DNA of 9,339 nucleotides from Tardiphaga sp. (GTDB taxonomy: Bacteria > Pseudomonadota > Alphaproteobacteria > Rhizobiales > Xanthobacteraceae): NCBI GenBank assembly GCA_014377915.1, contig JACMOT010000433.1, positions 1 through 9,339 on the forward strand. Reading direction: 5' to 3'. Positions 1 through 7,434 of the stretch are shown here, in pieces. Position numbers and translations under genes: made by a program. Below the pieces are notes generated by a model. The model saw only the letters and a list, made by a program, of their open reading frames with translations, was not told the origin of the DNA and made no database searches. Position 1 is the first letter of the stretch. Each line of letters opens with the position of its first letter.

Positions 1-123
1 GCAGCCATCAGCTGGGGTGGCCAGTTTCACGTTCCCGTTCGCTTCGACGGCCGGCTCGACCAGACCCTGCAGAGCACGATCGGCGACATCCCCTCGATTC
101 CACTCAAGGAGCTGCGGCTATGA
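1..123 (+). CDS. Distal tail protein, DUF2460 family (TIGR02217; RcGTA g12-like), 3' end only
   Basis: Only the last 40 codons are present; the gene enters from the left edge in frame 1 and stops at TGA 121-123. The visible tail includes GGQFHVPVRFD and ends IPSIPLKELRL. This matches the usual C-terminus of DUF2460 proteins, in which an F-x-VPVRFD strand is followed by a short I/VPxIPLxE(V/L)R end. In the Rhodobacter GTA the family member is the distal tail (Dit) protein that joins the tail tube to the baseplate. The stop overlaps the start of the next gene as ATGA, so the two are translationally coupled. Family assignment rests on the short C-terminal motif plus gene order, since it is followed by hub, peptidase and megatron genes exactly as in GTA clusters. 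Confidence 0.8.
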   Translation, partial: AAISWGGQFHVPVRFDGRLDQTLQSTIGDIPSIPLKELRL

Positions 124-1025
124 GAAGCCTTCCTTTGGGATTGCAGGCGTCGCTGTCCTCCGGCGTCACCACGCTGGCGCATTGCTGGCGGCTGGTGCGC
201 CAGGACGGCGTCGCGGTCGGCTTCACCGATCATGACCGCGACTTGGCCTTCGACGGCATCAGCTTTGAGGCGCTGGCGGGAATGACGGCATCGGCCATCA
301 ATGCCAGCAACACGCTCAACATCGACACCACCGATATTTCCGGGGCGTTGCAGAGCGACTATCTGAACGACGACGACCTATCGGCCGGGCTTTACGACAA
401 CGCGGCGCTGACGCTGTTTCTGGTCGACTGGAGCAACCCGGATGACCGCGACATCATCTTTGCCGGCTCGATCGGTGAAGTCTCGCGCGGCAAGACGCAA
501 TTTGTGGCCGAGATGCGTGGACTGTCCCATGCGCTGAACCAGCCGACCGGCCGGCTCTATGCGCGCTCCTGCGACGCTGACCTCGGCGATGCGCGCTGCG
601 GCGTCGATCTTACCTCGCCGACCTTTCGCGGTGTTGGGCTGGTCACGGCCGTCGATTCCAATTCGGCCTTCGCGGCCGGCGGTCTCGATGGTTTCGCCAA
701 TGGCTGGTTTGAAAAGGGGCGGGTGACGTGGATTTCGGGCCTCAATCGCGGCGGCGTCATGGAAGTGAAGTTTCATCTTAATGACGGATCGCTGACGTCG
801 CTCGCGCTGTGGGAAACCATGCCGCGGGATATTGCGGTCGGCGACGCTTTTGAAATTGTCGCCGGCTGCGACAAGAGCACCGATGCCTGTTCTGCCAAAT
901 TCGGCAATCTGGCCAATTTTCGCGGTTTTCCGTTCCTGACCGGCAACGACATCCTGTCGGCCTATCCCACCGCAAGCGAAGCCAGGAACGGCGACTCGCT
1001 GACCGGAGGCGGGACTCATGGCTGA
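120..1025 (+). CDS. Baseplate hub protein, DUF2163 / phage BR0599 family (TIGR02218; RcGTA g13-like)
   Basis: A 301-aa protein. The N-terminal half (about residues 4-165) resembles DUF2163, with LAHCWRLVRQDG and VGFTDHDRDLxFDG. The C-terminal part (about 190-275) resembles the BR0599 domain and ends in the typical KFGNLxNFRGFPFLTGND. Four cysteines are paired, C151/C160 (CDADLGDARC) and C250/C257 (CDKSTDAC). GTA hub proteins and the related phage lambda tail-tip protein L use such cysteines to hold an iron-sulfur cluster, so a cluster is likely here too (inference). In the particle it would form the ring between the distal tail protein and the central fibre. The start overlaps the previous stop (ATGA) and the end overlaps the peptidase start by 8 bp. 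Length is normal for the family. Confidence 0.92.
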   Translation: MRSLPLGLQASLSSGVTTLAHCWRLVRQDGVAVGFTDHDRDLAFDGISFEALAGMTASAINASNTLNIDTTDISGALQSDYLNDDDLSAGLYDNAALTLFLVDWSNPDDRDIIFAGSIGEVSRGKTQFVAEMRGLSHALNQPTGRLYARSCDADLGDARCGVDLTSPTFRGVGLVTAVDSNSAFAAGGLDGFANGWFEKGRVTWISGLNRGGVMEVKFHLNDGSLTSLALWETMPRDIAVGDAFEIVAGCDKSTDACSAKFGNLANFRGFPFLTGNDILSAYPTASEARNGDSLTGGGTHG

Positions 1026-1458
1026 GATGACGCGGGACGCTATCATTGCTGAAGCACGCAGCTGGATCGGGACGCCGTACCGGCACCAGGCTTGTACCAA
1101 AGGCGCCGGCGCCGATTGTCTCGGCCTGGTGCGCGGCATCTGGCGCGCCCTGTATGGCGAGGAGCCGGAAAAGCCAGTGGCTTACAGTCCAAACTGGGCG
1201 GAGGAGAGCGGCGAAGAGACGCTGCGCGACGCCGCCCGTCGCCATCTCATCGAGATTGACATCGCAATGATCCTCGCCGGTGACGTCATCCTGATCCGGA
1301 TGAAACAGCGCGGACCGGCGAAGCACGCCGCGGTGATCAGCGGGCCGGATACGATCATCCACGCTTACGACCGCCATGCGGTGGCGGAATGCAGTCTGCC
1401 GGACGCTTGGCGCCGCCGCATCGCCTATGCGTTCCGCTTTCCGTTGGTGGAGGCGTAG
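1018..1458 (+). CDS. NlpC/P60 family tail-associated cell-wall peptidase (TIGR02219; RcGTA g14-like)
   Basis: A 146-aa papain-fold peptidase. The catalytic cysteine is C34 in GADCLGLVRG; the histidine is H103 in AKHAAVIS, and H115 in IIHAYDRH fits the third, polar position of the NlpC/P60 triad. The N-terminal WIGTPYRHQA block is also typical of phage and GTA versions. Such enzymes cleave peptidoglycan cross-links or stems so that DNA can pass the recipient's periplasm. There is no signal peptide, as expected for a protein assembled into the tail. The ATG at 1018 overlaps the hub gene by 8 bp; an in-frame ATG at 1027 would also keep all motifs. The stop at 1456-1458 lies 2 bp before the megatron gene, so this is one operon. 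Confidence 0.93.
   Translation: MAEMTRDAIIAEARSWIGTPYRHQACTKGAGADCLGLVRGIWRALYGEEPEKPVAYSPNWAEESGEETLRDAARRHLIEIDIAMILAGDVILIRMKQRGPAKHAAVISGPDTIIHAYDRHAVAECSLPDAWRRRIAYAFRFPLVEA
1446..1453 (+). promoter_or_regulatory. Shine-Dalgarno site that sets the start of the megatron gene
   Basis: GGTGGAGG lies 7 nt before the ATG at 1461 and inside the last codons of the peptidase gene. It favours 1461 over the in-frame upstream ATG at 1389, which would put 24 extra residues inside the peptidase reading region. The residues from 1461 (MATLGLGLAGYAVGGPLGG) are the usual N-terminus of this family. Confidence 0.75.
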
Positions 1459-1460
1459 CG

Positions 1461-4400
1461 ATGGCCACGTTGGGGCTCGGTCTGGCCGGCTATGCTGTTG
1501 GCGGCCCGCTGGGCGGCATCGTCGGATCACTCGCCGGTGCCCTGATCGATCGGACGCTGGCTGGTACAAAAACCACCGAGGTGCGGAACGAAGGTCCGCG
1601 TCTCGACAATCTGAATGTGATGATCGCATCCGAGGGCTCGCCGATCCTGCGAATCTATGGCCGCATGCGGGTCGACACCCAATTGATCTGGGCAACCCGT
1701 TTTCGCGAGGTCGCGACGTCCGCGTCGGAGAGCAGTGGCGGGGGTGGCAAGGGCGTCGGTAGCAGCCCGGCGCAGGAGACCGTCACGACCACCACGACCT
1801 ACAGCTACTTCGTCTCCTTTGCGCTCGGCCTGTGCGAAGGACCGATCGTGGACATCGGTGCGATCTGGGCGGATGGCAAACCGCTCGATATGTCGGGCCT
1901 GAACTGGCGGCTGTACCGTGGCGATGAAACACAGGGCCCGGACCCCAAGATAGCCGCCGTCGAAGGCGCCGACCGCGTGCCTGGATTCCGCGGGCTGGCC
2001 TATCTCGTCTTCGATGAGATCCCGATCGCGCAATTCGGTAACCGAATTCCGCAGATCACCGTGGAAGTGATCCGGCGCCCGGGCGGTGACGGCCCGCGAC
2101 TCGAAGACATGTTGACCGGCGTCACCATGATTCCGGCGCTGGGCGAATTCGCCTATGCCACCGATTCGCTCTACGCCAGCCATCTGGGGCAGTCATCCGC
2201 GCTCAACCGCCATGGTAAGGCCGGCAAGGCCGATCTGCTGCTGGCGCTCGATCAGTTGCAATCGGCCGCGCCGGCCATGACAACGGTATCGCTCGCGATC
2301 GGCTGGCTGGGCACCGACCTGCGCTGCGGCAGCTGCCAGATCAAACCCAAAGTCGAAGTCGCCAGCAAGTCGACGACGCCGTGGTCGTGGCAGGCTGGCG
2401 GCATATCCCGCAACGCGGCTGAGGTGGTATCGAGCGACGGGCTGGGTGCGCTGCTCGGCGGCGCTCCGGCCGATCGCTCGGTGGTCCAGGCGATCACCGA
2501 GCTGAAAGCGCGCGGTCTTCGCGTGCTGCTGCATCCCTTCGTGATGATGGATATTTCGAGCGGCAATGCATTGCCGAATCCGTATAGCGATCACGCCGCG
2601 CAAATCGGCCAGCCGGCCTTTCCCTGGCGCGGCCGCATCACCTGTTCGCCCGCGCGCGGTTTCGCGGGCACGGTTGACAAGACCGCGGCAGCGGCGACGC
2701 AGATCAACGCCTTCTTCGGCACCGCTACATCGGCGCATTTCGGCGCCTGGAACGGCGACACCATTCCCTATGTCGGGCCGGCCGAGTGGTCGTACCGCCG
2801 CATGGCGCTGCATCTGGCGAAGCTGGCGGTGGCGGCGGGCGGCGTCGACGCGATGCTGATCGGTTCGGAACTGATCGGCCTGACCTCGGTGCGTTCTTCA
2901 CCCTCGACATTTCCGGCCATCGCCAAGCTGGTGGCGCTGGCCGATGACGTCAAGGCGATTGTCGGCGGCGGCTGCAAGGTCGGCTATGCCGCGGACTGGA
3001 CGGAATATGCCAGTTTCCGTCCGGATGACGGCAGTGGCGACGTCTATTTCAATCTCGATCCGCTGTGGTCGAGCGGCAGCATCGATTTCATCGGCATCGA
3101 CAACTACCTGCCGCTCTCGGACTGGCGTGCCGGTCACCTGCATCTCGACGCCGAGGAGGCGTCTTCGATCTACGATCAAGCCTATTTGAAACGCAATGTC
3201 GAAGGCGGCGAACTGTTCGACTGGTACTACGCTTCCCCGGCCGACCGGAAGGCGCAGCGCCGGACGCCCATCACCGATACCGCCTATGGCGAGCCGTGGG
3301 TATTTCGTTACAAGGACATTCGCAGCTGGTGGTCGAACACCCATCACGAACGGCCTAATGGCGTCAGAAACGCCGGTCCGACCGGCTGGTCGCCGCAATC
3401 GAAACCGATCTGGTTCACTGAATTCGGCTGCCCGGCGATCGACAAGGGCACCAACCAGCCGAATGTGTTCTATGACCCGAAATCGTCGGAGAGCTTCCTT
3501 CCGTATTTTTCCACTGGTCGGCGCGACGACCTGGTCCAGCGCAGCTACCTCGAAGCGATGCTGGCGTATTGGAATCCGGCCGCCGGAAACAACCCGGTTT
3601 CGGCAGTGTACGGCGCGCCGATGGTGTCGCCCGACAGGATGTATGCCTGGACCTGGGACGCGCGGCCCTATCCGCAGTTTCCGTCCAACTCGCTGGCGTG
3701 GCGCGACGCGGCCAACTGGCGTCGCGGCCACTGGCTCACCGGTCGGCTCGGGCTTGCGCCGCTGGCGGACGTCGTGGCCGACATCAGCAGCGGCCTCGGT
3801 GCCGCCATCGACGTCTCCGGCCTTAATGGAGTCGTTCGGGGCTACACGCTTGATCGCATCATGAGTTCGCGCGCGGCGCTATCGGCGCTGATGACTGTGT
3901 ATTTCTTCGATGCGGTGGAATCGGGCGAAGCGATCCGTTTCGTTCATCGCGGCGCTGCCATCGCCGCGGATTTCTCAGCCGACCAGCTGGTCGATAGCCG
4001 GTCCGCGGGCCAGCAGGATATCAGCGGACTTTACTCGCTGACGCGCGCGCAGGAGACCGACCTGCCGCGCACGGCGCATTTGCGGTTCATCGATCCCGAA
4101 AGCGACTATCAGGTCGCCGATGTCTATGCGCGCCGGCAACGCGGATCGAGCCAGCGTGCCATCGAGGTGACGACGGCGATCGTACTCGACGCGGCCGAGG
4201 CACAGGGCATTGTCGAAACGCTGCTGATCGACGCCTGGGTGATGCGCGAGACCGCGCAGCTGGCATTGCCGCCATCGGCCTTCGCGCTGGAGCCGACCGA
4301 CGTGATGGCATTGAACGTCAATGGGCGGACCTTGCAGGTACGGATCGACCAGCTGGGCTATCAGCAGTTCCGCACGGCACAGCTGACGCGAACCGATGTC

Positions 4401-5423
4401 GCGACCTATGTCGCGGCCGAGGGCGCCGTCCGGTCCCGACCATCCGCGTCGTCGAGCGAGCCGGGCCCCGCGGTCCTGAAATTCATGGACCTGCCGCTGT
4501 TGACCTCGTCGGACGTCGCCGGCGTGCCGCGGCTCGCGGCCTTCGCCGAGCCGTGGGCCCGCGTCTGCGTCTATCGCTCGCCGGCCAGTACCGGCTACGC
4601 GCTGGACCAGCTTGTCGTCAATCCGTCGGTTATCGGCCAGACCGTATCGGAGTTTTATTCGGGGCCGTTGTGGCGCTGGGACCGCGTCAATGCGCTCGAC
4701 GTCGAAATTCCTGATGCGACATCGCTGGTTTCGCGCGACGAAATCCAGGTGCTGGCCGGTGCCAATTCCTGCGCCGTTCAGAACAGCGATGGCGAGTGGG
4801 AGGTGCTGCAATTCGCCGCCGCCGAATTGCTGGCGCCAGGCCACTACCGGCTGACGGATCTGCTGCGCGGCCAGCTCGGCAGCGAATATGCGATGCGCGA
4901 TGCGGTCGCGGCGGGGGCGTCGTTCGTGCTGCTCGACGAGACCGTGAAGCCGTCGACCATCAGCGCGGCGCAGCGGCACAATCCCTGGAACTGGAAGTGG
5001 GGGCCATCGACCGCGGCGATCGACGATCCGACCTACCAGCTCGCGGCGTTCAGCTTCGAAGGCGTCGGGCTGCGGCCCTATGCGCCGGCGCAGCTCGGCA
5101 GCACGCTGCTGACCGCCACGCATGACTGGGCGCTGCGCTGGTGCCGGCGCACCCGTCTCGATGGCGACAATTGGGAGGCGCCAGACGTCCCGCTCGGTGA
5201 GGAGATCGAATCCTATGATGTCGAGATTCTCTCGCCCGGCACCGGCACCGTCGTCCGCACCGCGACGTTGTCATCGCCCGCCTTCCTCTATACCGCCGCG
5301 ATGCAGACGACGGATTTCGGCGCGGTGCAGGCGATGCTGCGCTTCCAGGTCTATCAGAACAGCCTGGCCTATGGCCGCGGCAGCGCCGCGATGGCGGAGA
5401 CCTCTAGCGATAGGAGGATATGA
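1461..5423 (+). CDS. GTA TIM-barrel-like host-specificity protein ('megatron', RcGTA g15-like)
   Basis: A 1320-aa protein, full length for the family. In order: a Gly-rich hydrophobic N-terminus (residues 1-32), a tail-attachment region, a TIM-barrel-like domain (roughly 340-705), a phage-tail-3-like region (about 770-950) and a C-terminal domain beginning near FMDLPLL at 1007. The barrel has glycosidase-like features: GSELIGL with E470 and WFTEFGCP with E654, positioned like a catalytic acid and nucleophile. Whether it is active is unknown. A CGSC pair sits at 289-292 in the DLRCGSC segment. In RcGTA this protein forms the central baseplate fibre that contacts and penetrates the recipient envelope. 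It starts 2 bp after the peptidase stop and ends 3 bp before the fibre gene. No frameshift or internal stop is seen, so the tail operon looks intact here. Confidence 0.93.
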   Translation: MATLGLGLAGYAVGGPLGGIVGSLAGALIDRTLAGTKTTEVRNEGPRLDNLNVMIASEGSPILRIYGRMRVDTQLIWATRFREVATSASESSGGGGKGVGSSPAQETVTTTTTYSYFVSFALGLCEGPIVDIGAIWADGKPLDMSGLNWRLYRGDETQGPDPKIAAVEGADRVPGFRGLAYLVFDEIPIAQFGNRIPQITVEVIRRPGGDGPRLEDMLTGVTMIPALGEFAYATDSLYASHLGQSSALNRHGKAGKADLLLALDQLQSAAPAMTTVSLAIGWLGTDLRCGSCQIKPKVEVASKSTTPWSWQAGGISRNAAEVVSSDGLGALLGGAPADRSVVQAITELKARGLRVLLHPFVMMDISSGNALPNPYSDHAAQIGQPAFPWRGRITCSPARGFAGTVDKTAAAATQINAFFGTATSAHFGAWNGDTIPYVGPAEWSYRRMALHLAKLAVAAGGVDAMLIGSELIGLTSVRSSPSTFPAIAKLVALADDVKAIVGGGCKVGYAADWTEYASFRPDDGSGDVYFNLDPLWSSGSIDFIGIDNYLPLSDWRAGHLHLDAEEASSIYDQAYLKRNVEGGELFDWYYASPADRKAQRRTPITDTAYGEPWVFRYKDIRSWWSNTHHERPNGVRNAGPTGWSPQSKPIWFTEFGCPAIDKGTNQPNVFYDPKSSESFLPYFSTGRRDDLVQRSYLEAMLAYWNPAAGNNPVSAVYGAPMVSPDRMYAWTWDARPYPQFPSNSLAWRDAANWRRGHWLTGRLGLAPLADVVADISSGLGAAIDVSGLNGVVRGYTLDRIMSSRAALSALMTVYFFDAVESGEAIRFVHRGAAIAADFSADQLVDSRSAGQQDISGLYSLTRAQETDLPRTAHLRFIDPESDYQVADVYARRQRGSSQRAIEVTTAIVLDAAEAQGIVETLLIDAWVMRETAQLALPPSAFALEPTDVMALNVNGRTLQVRIDQLGYQQFRTAQLTRTDVATYVAAEGAVRSRPSASSSEPGPAVLKFMDLPLLTSSDVAGVPRLAAFAEPWARVCVYRSPASTGYALDQLVVNPSVIGQTVSEFYSGPLWRWDRVNALDVEIPDATSLVSRDEIQVLAGANSCAVQNSDGEWEVLQFAAAELLAPGHYRLTDLLRGQLGSEYAMRDAVAAGASFVLLDETVKPSTISAAQRHNPWNWKWGPSTAAIDDPTYQLAAFSFEGVGLRPYAPAQLGSTLLTATHDWALRWCRRTRLDGDNWEAPDVPLGEEIESYDVEILSPGTGTVVRTATLSSPAFLYTAAMQTTDFGAVQAMLRFQVYQNSLAYGRGSAAMAETSSDRRI
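5412..5417 (+). promoter_or_regulatory. Strong Shine-Dalgarno site for the DUF2793 fibre gene
   Basis: A perfect AGGAGG lies 9 nt before the ATG at 5427, within the last codons of the megatron gene (stop 5421-5423). It is the strongest ribosome binding site in the window and suggests the fibre is made at a higher rate than coupling alone would give. Confidence 0.75.
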
Positions 5424-5426
5424 ACC

Positions 5427-6533
5427 ATGACCGACACGCCGCATCTCGGCCTGCCGCTGATCGCCGCCAACCAGTCGCAGAAACACGTCACCCATAACCA
5501 GGCGGTGGTCCTGCTCGACGCCGTCGTGCAGCTCTCGGTCAAAAGCGCGGCGCTGACCTCCGCGCCTCCGCTGCCGGTCGAAGGCGACCGCTATCTCGTC
5601 GCCTCCGGCGCCCTTGGCGTGTGGGCCGGCTGGGACCTCAACATCGCGCTGTATAGCGACGGCAGCTGGCTGAAGCTGGTACCGCGCAGCGGCTGGATCT
5701 GCTTCGACGAAGCAACCGGCGCCGTACTGGTGAAACAGGCCGCGGGCTGGACCGACATCGGCACCGCCGGCGGCTATGTGACGATCGGATCGGTCGCGTC
5801 AGGCGCGCTGCCGATGCTCGGCATTCACACCGGCGCCGATGCAACGAACCGACTGGCGATCAAGTCCGACGCCGCTCTATTCAGTCACGACGATGTCACG
5901 CCGGGCACCGGCGACATGCGGCTCACGGTCAACAAGAGCGCCGCCGCCCGCGACGCCGGTTTCACCTTCCAGGATGGCTACAGCAGCCGCGCGCTGTTCG
6001 GCCTGCTCGGCGACGACAATTTCACGATCAAGGTCTCGGCCGACGGATCCAGCTTCCGCACCGCGATCACCATCGATAAATCGACCGGCCGCGTGCTGCT
6101 CAATGCGCACGCCAGATTTTCGGCATGGTGCAATTTCGGACAAAATTACGCGGCCGGCGCCTGGCAGCCGCTGTTCGCCAACAACACCCGCCACAACGAC
6201 CAGGCGGCGTTCGCATCGGTGGCGAATGTAGGTGTGTTCACGGCGCCGACCGCCGGCACTTACATGTTCGGCCTCGGCGCCACCTTCGAGAGCCCGGGCA
6301 CCATCCCGAGCAAGATGCAGATCGGCCTGTCGGTCAACAATGCCGCGCCGACCTCCGACACCGTCACCTCCACCGGCGACGCGACCCTCACCTCCGGCAA
6401 GACCAGCTGCGCCACCACCGCCTGCCTGAAGCTGGCCGCCGGCGACACCGTGCGCGGCGCCATCTTCTTCACCACCAATGCCGGCCGCGTGCTGGCCGAC
6501 GAGAACTATTTTTGGGGCGCGCAGGTGCCGTGA
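5427..6533 (+). CDS. DUF2793 protein with C-terminal C1q/TNF-like jelly roll, putative tail fibre or head spike
   Basis: A 368-aa protein. Residues about 5-112 match DUF2793 (LGLPLIAANQSQKHVTHNQA, then EGDRYLVASGALGVWAG and a GSWLKLVPRSGW segment). Residues 113-230 are the usual DUF2793 continuation, with repeated short beta motifs such as NRLAIKSDAALFSHDD and FTIKVSADGSSFRTA. From about 231 to the end the protein looks like a C1q-like jelly roll: a GVFTAPTAGTYMFGLGATFE strand pair, a LKLAAGDTVRGAIFF turn, and the terminal NYFWGAQV strand. This domain trimerises in other fibres and binds ligands, so a role in recipient recognition is likely (inference). It has no signal peptide. It is the last gene of the tail operon, 3 bp after the megatron gene, and no clear terminator follows. 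Confidence 0.85.
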   Translation: MTDTPHLGLPLIAANQSQKHVTHNQAVVLLDAVVQLSVKSAALTSAPPLPVEGDRYLVASGALGVWAGWDLNIALYSDGSWLKLVPRSGWICFDEATGAVLVKQAAGWTDIGTAGGYVTIGSVASGALPMLGIHTGADATNRLAIKSDAALFSHDDVTPGTGDMRLTVNKSAAARDAGFTFQDGYSSRALFGLLGDDNFTIKVSADGSSFRTAITIDKSTGRVLLNAHARFSAWCNFGQNYAAGAWQPLFANNTRHNDQAAFASVANVGVFTAPTAGTYMFGLGATFESPGTIPSKMQIGLSVNNAAPTSDTVTSTGDATLTSGKTSCATTACLKLAAGDTVRGAIFFTTNAGRVLADENYFWGAQVP

Positions 6534-6569
6534 GAAGGCGACCCGCCGTGACAGTCGCGATCAAACGTA

Positions 6570-6854
6570 TCAGAGTGGGGTCCGCTCGAAGCTCAAACGC
6601 TGAACGTTTTCAGCCTTGAACGAGAACCGAAAAATCGTGTTCCCGTCCGCATCCGTGACCTCAAGAAGCCAGTCCAGACCTGGCTCGACCCGGCCATGCA
6701 TGGCCTGAATGAGTTCGCAGGAAGACATCGCACCTTCGTGCCAGACCCCGTTGATATTGTCGAAGCTCAGAGGGTCCGATTCATGGACCTGGACGCCATT
6801 GGTAAAAACCTGGAAATGAAAGAGGCTGTCCTGCGCTGCGGAGGGACCATGCAT
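6570..6854 (-). CDS. Small DUF6894-like protein
   Basis: A 94-aa protein read toward the tail operon, with 36 bp between the two convergent stop codons. It has the DUF6894 pattern: an N-terminal LFHFQVFTNG strand (residues 11-20), a central helix region with ELIQAMHGR, and the C-terminal GLDWLLEVTDADGN followed by TIFRFSF. DUF6894 members are small proteins, common in Bradyrhizobium and relatives, with no established function. The frame is open further upstream to 6968, but the ATG at 6854 is preferred: it has GGGAG 9 nt upstream, and the family similarity begins soon after it. No signal peptide or membrane segment is seen. It does not look phage-like; it may be a host gene marking the edge of the tail operon, or later cargo. 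Confidence 0.65.
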   Translation of the reverse strand: MHGPSAAQDSLFHFQVFTNGVQVHESDPLSFDNINGVWHEGAMSSCELIQAMHGRVEPGLDWLLEVTDADGNTIFRFSFKAENVQRLSFERTPL

Positions 6855-7066
6855 TCTCGCTATCTCCCAAATAGGCGGAGATACCAATGGTCTCCGCTCG
6901 CTGGCCCGCGCGCGATTCGCGCGGTAATTCCCGAAATATGCTGATGCCGAGCGGTTCCCGCTGTTCAAAATGGATCACCGGGGCGCCGTCCGGCTGCGCG
7001 GCCCGGTGTGCATCAAAACGCCCTCAATCCGGGATGACACACGAAGTTGCGCGCACCGCCATCTGA
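6855..7066. other. About 210 bp without a gene between the DUF6894-like gene and the portal remnant
   Basis: Apart from the ribosome-binding-site hairpin, I see a second perfect inverted repeat, CCGCGCG at 6906-6912 and CGCGCGG at 6918-6924 (5-nt loop, no T-run on either side, so not a typical terminator). I also see a direct repeat TTGCGCGC at 7047-7054 and 7069-7076, spaced by 22 bp. No convincing sigma-70 promoter is visible for the - strand gene or for the downstream + strand cassette. Confidence 0.5.
6861..6883 (-). promoter_or_regulatory. Hairpin containing the ribosome binding site of the DUF6894-like gene
   Basis: A perfect 7-bp inverted repeat (TATCTCC at 6861-6867 and GGAGATA at 6877-6883 on the + strand, loop 9 nt) lies just upstream of the - strand start at 6854. 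In the - strand transcript the GGAGAUA arm nearest the start codon carries most of the GGGAG Shine-Dalgarno (6864-6868). Folding would hide the site. Regulation by this structure is an inference. Confidence 0.45.
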
Positions 7067-7336
7067 AATTGCGCGCTACAGGAAGCCAACCGGGTGTTCT
7101 TCCGCCAGACCGTGCTGCCGCTGGCCGCGCGCGTCGGCCAAGCGCTGGCGCAATGGCTGGCACCACAATTCGGCGACGGCATTCGCATTGTCATCGACAC
7201 CGATCGCATCGACGCGCTGAGCGCCGACCGCGCCGCGCTGTGGGAGCGCGTCTCCAGCGCCGCGTTCCTGACGCTGAACGAGAAACGCGAAGCGGTCGGC
7301 TACGCGCCGATCGAAGGCGGCGACCGGCTCGGCTAG
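7067..7336 (+). pseudogene. C-terminal remnant of an HK97-family phage portal gene
   Basis: The reading frame from about 7067 to TAG 7334-7336 encodes about 89 residues with the C-terminal pattern of phage/GTA portal proteins: LQEANRVFFRQTVLPL, then ALAQWLAPQFGDGI, then IDTDRIDAL, WERVSSAAFLTLNEKREAVG and YAPIEGGDRLG. In intact genes of this family these are the last 80-90 residues of a protein of about 400 residues. Here a TGA at 7064-7066 closes the frame upstream and nothing before it looks like a portal. A GTG at 7094 could be used as a start, but the product would lack nearly the whole portal fold. The portal gene normally sits at the opposite (head) end of such clusters, so this piece is displaced. 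Confidence 0.75.
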
Positions 7337-7350
7337 GGCACGGTCGCCCG
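7302..7350 (+). repeat. Left copy of a 49-bp imperfect direct repeat (portal 3' end)
   Basis: By eye, 42 of 49 positions match 9222-9270. The best part is 7321-7350 against 9241-9270 (27 of 30). It covers the codons for YAPIEGGDRLG and the bases just after the stop of the portal remnant. With the right copy it brackets the toxin and immunity genes. Confidence 0.75.
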
Positions 7351-7434
7351 GCTCACGCGCGCTGCAGGCCGGGGCATTCCAATCGCCAGCGTCCAAGACA
7401 CGTGACTTCCGTCTCTCGTTTCACGGACATCGCC

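Noticed and set aside
1389..1460. Upstream start for the megatron protein
   Set aside because: It would lie inside the peptidase gene without a Shine-Dalgarno; the ATG at 1461 has GGTGGAGG at good spacing and the family N-terminus.
3975..5123. Long - strand open frame (382 aa) opposite the megatron gene, with similar ones at 378-1139, 778-1695 and 2898-3731
   Set aside because: High-GC shadow frames: Arg/Gly-rich, low-complexity, no ribosome binding site, and lying opposite clearly recognisable tail genes.
6930..6960. GGAAC on the - strand as an EcfG-type stress promoter for the DUF6894-like gene
   Set aside because: No CGTT-like -10 element at 16-17 bp spacing.
6970..7434. 5' extension of the toxin frame back to 6970
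   Set aside because: This part encodes Arg-rich nonsense and overlaps the portal remnant in a different frame; recognisable toxin sequence begins at about 7435.
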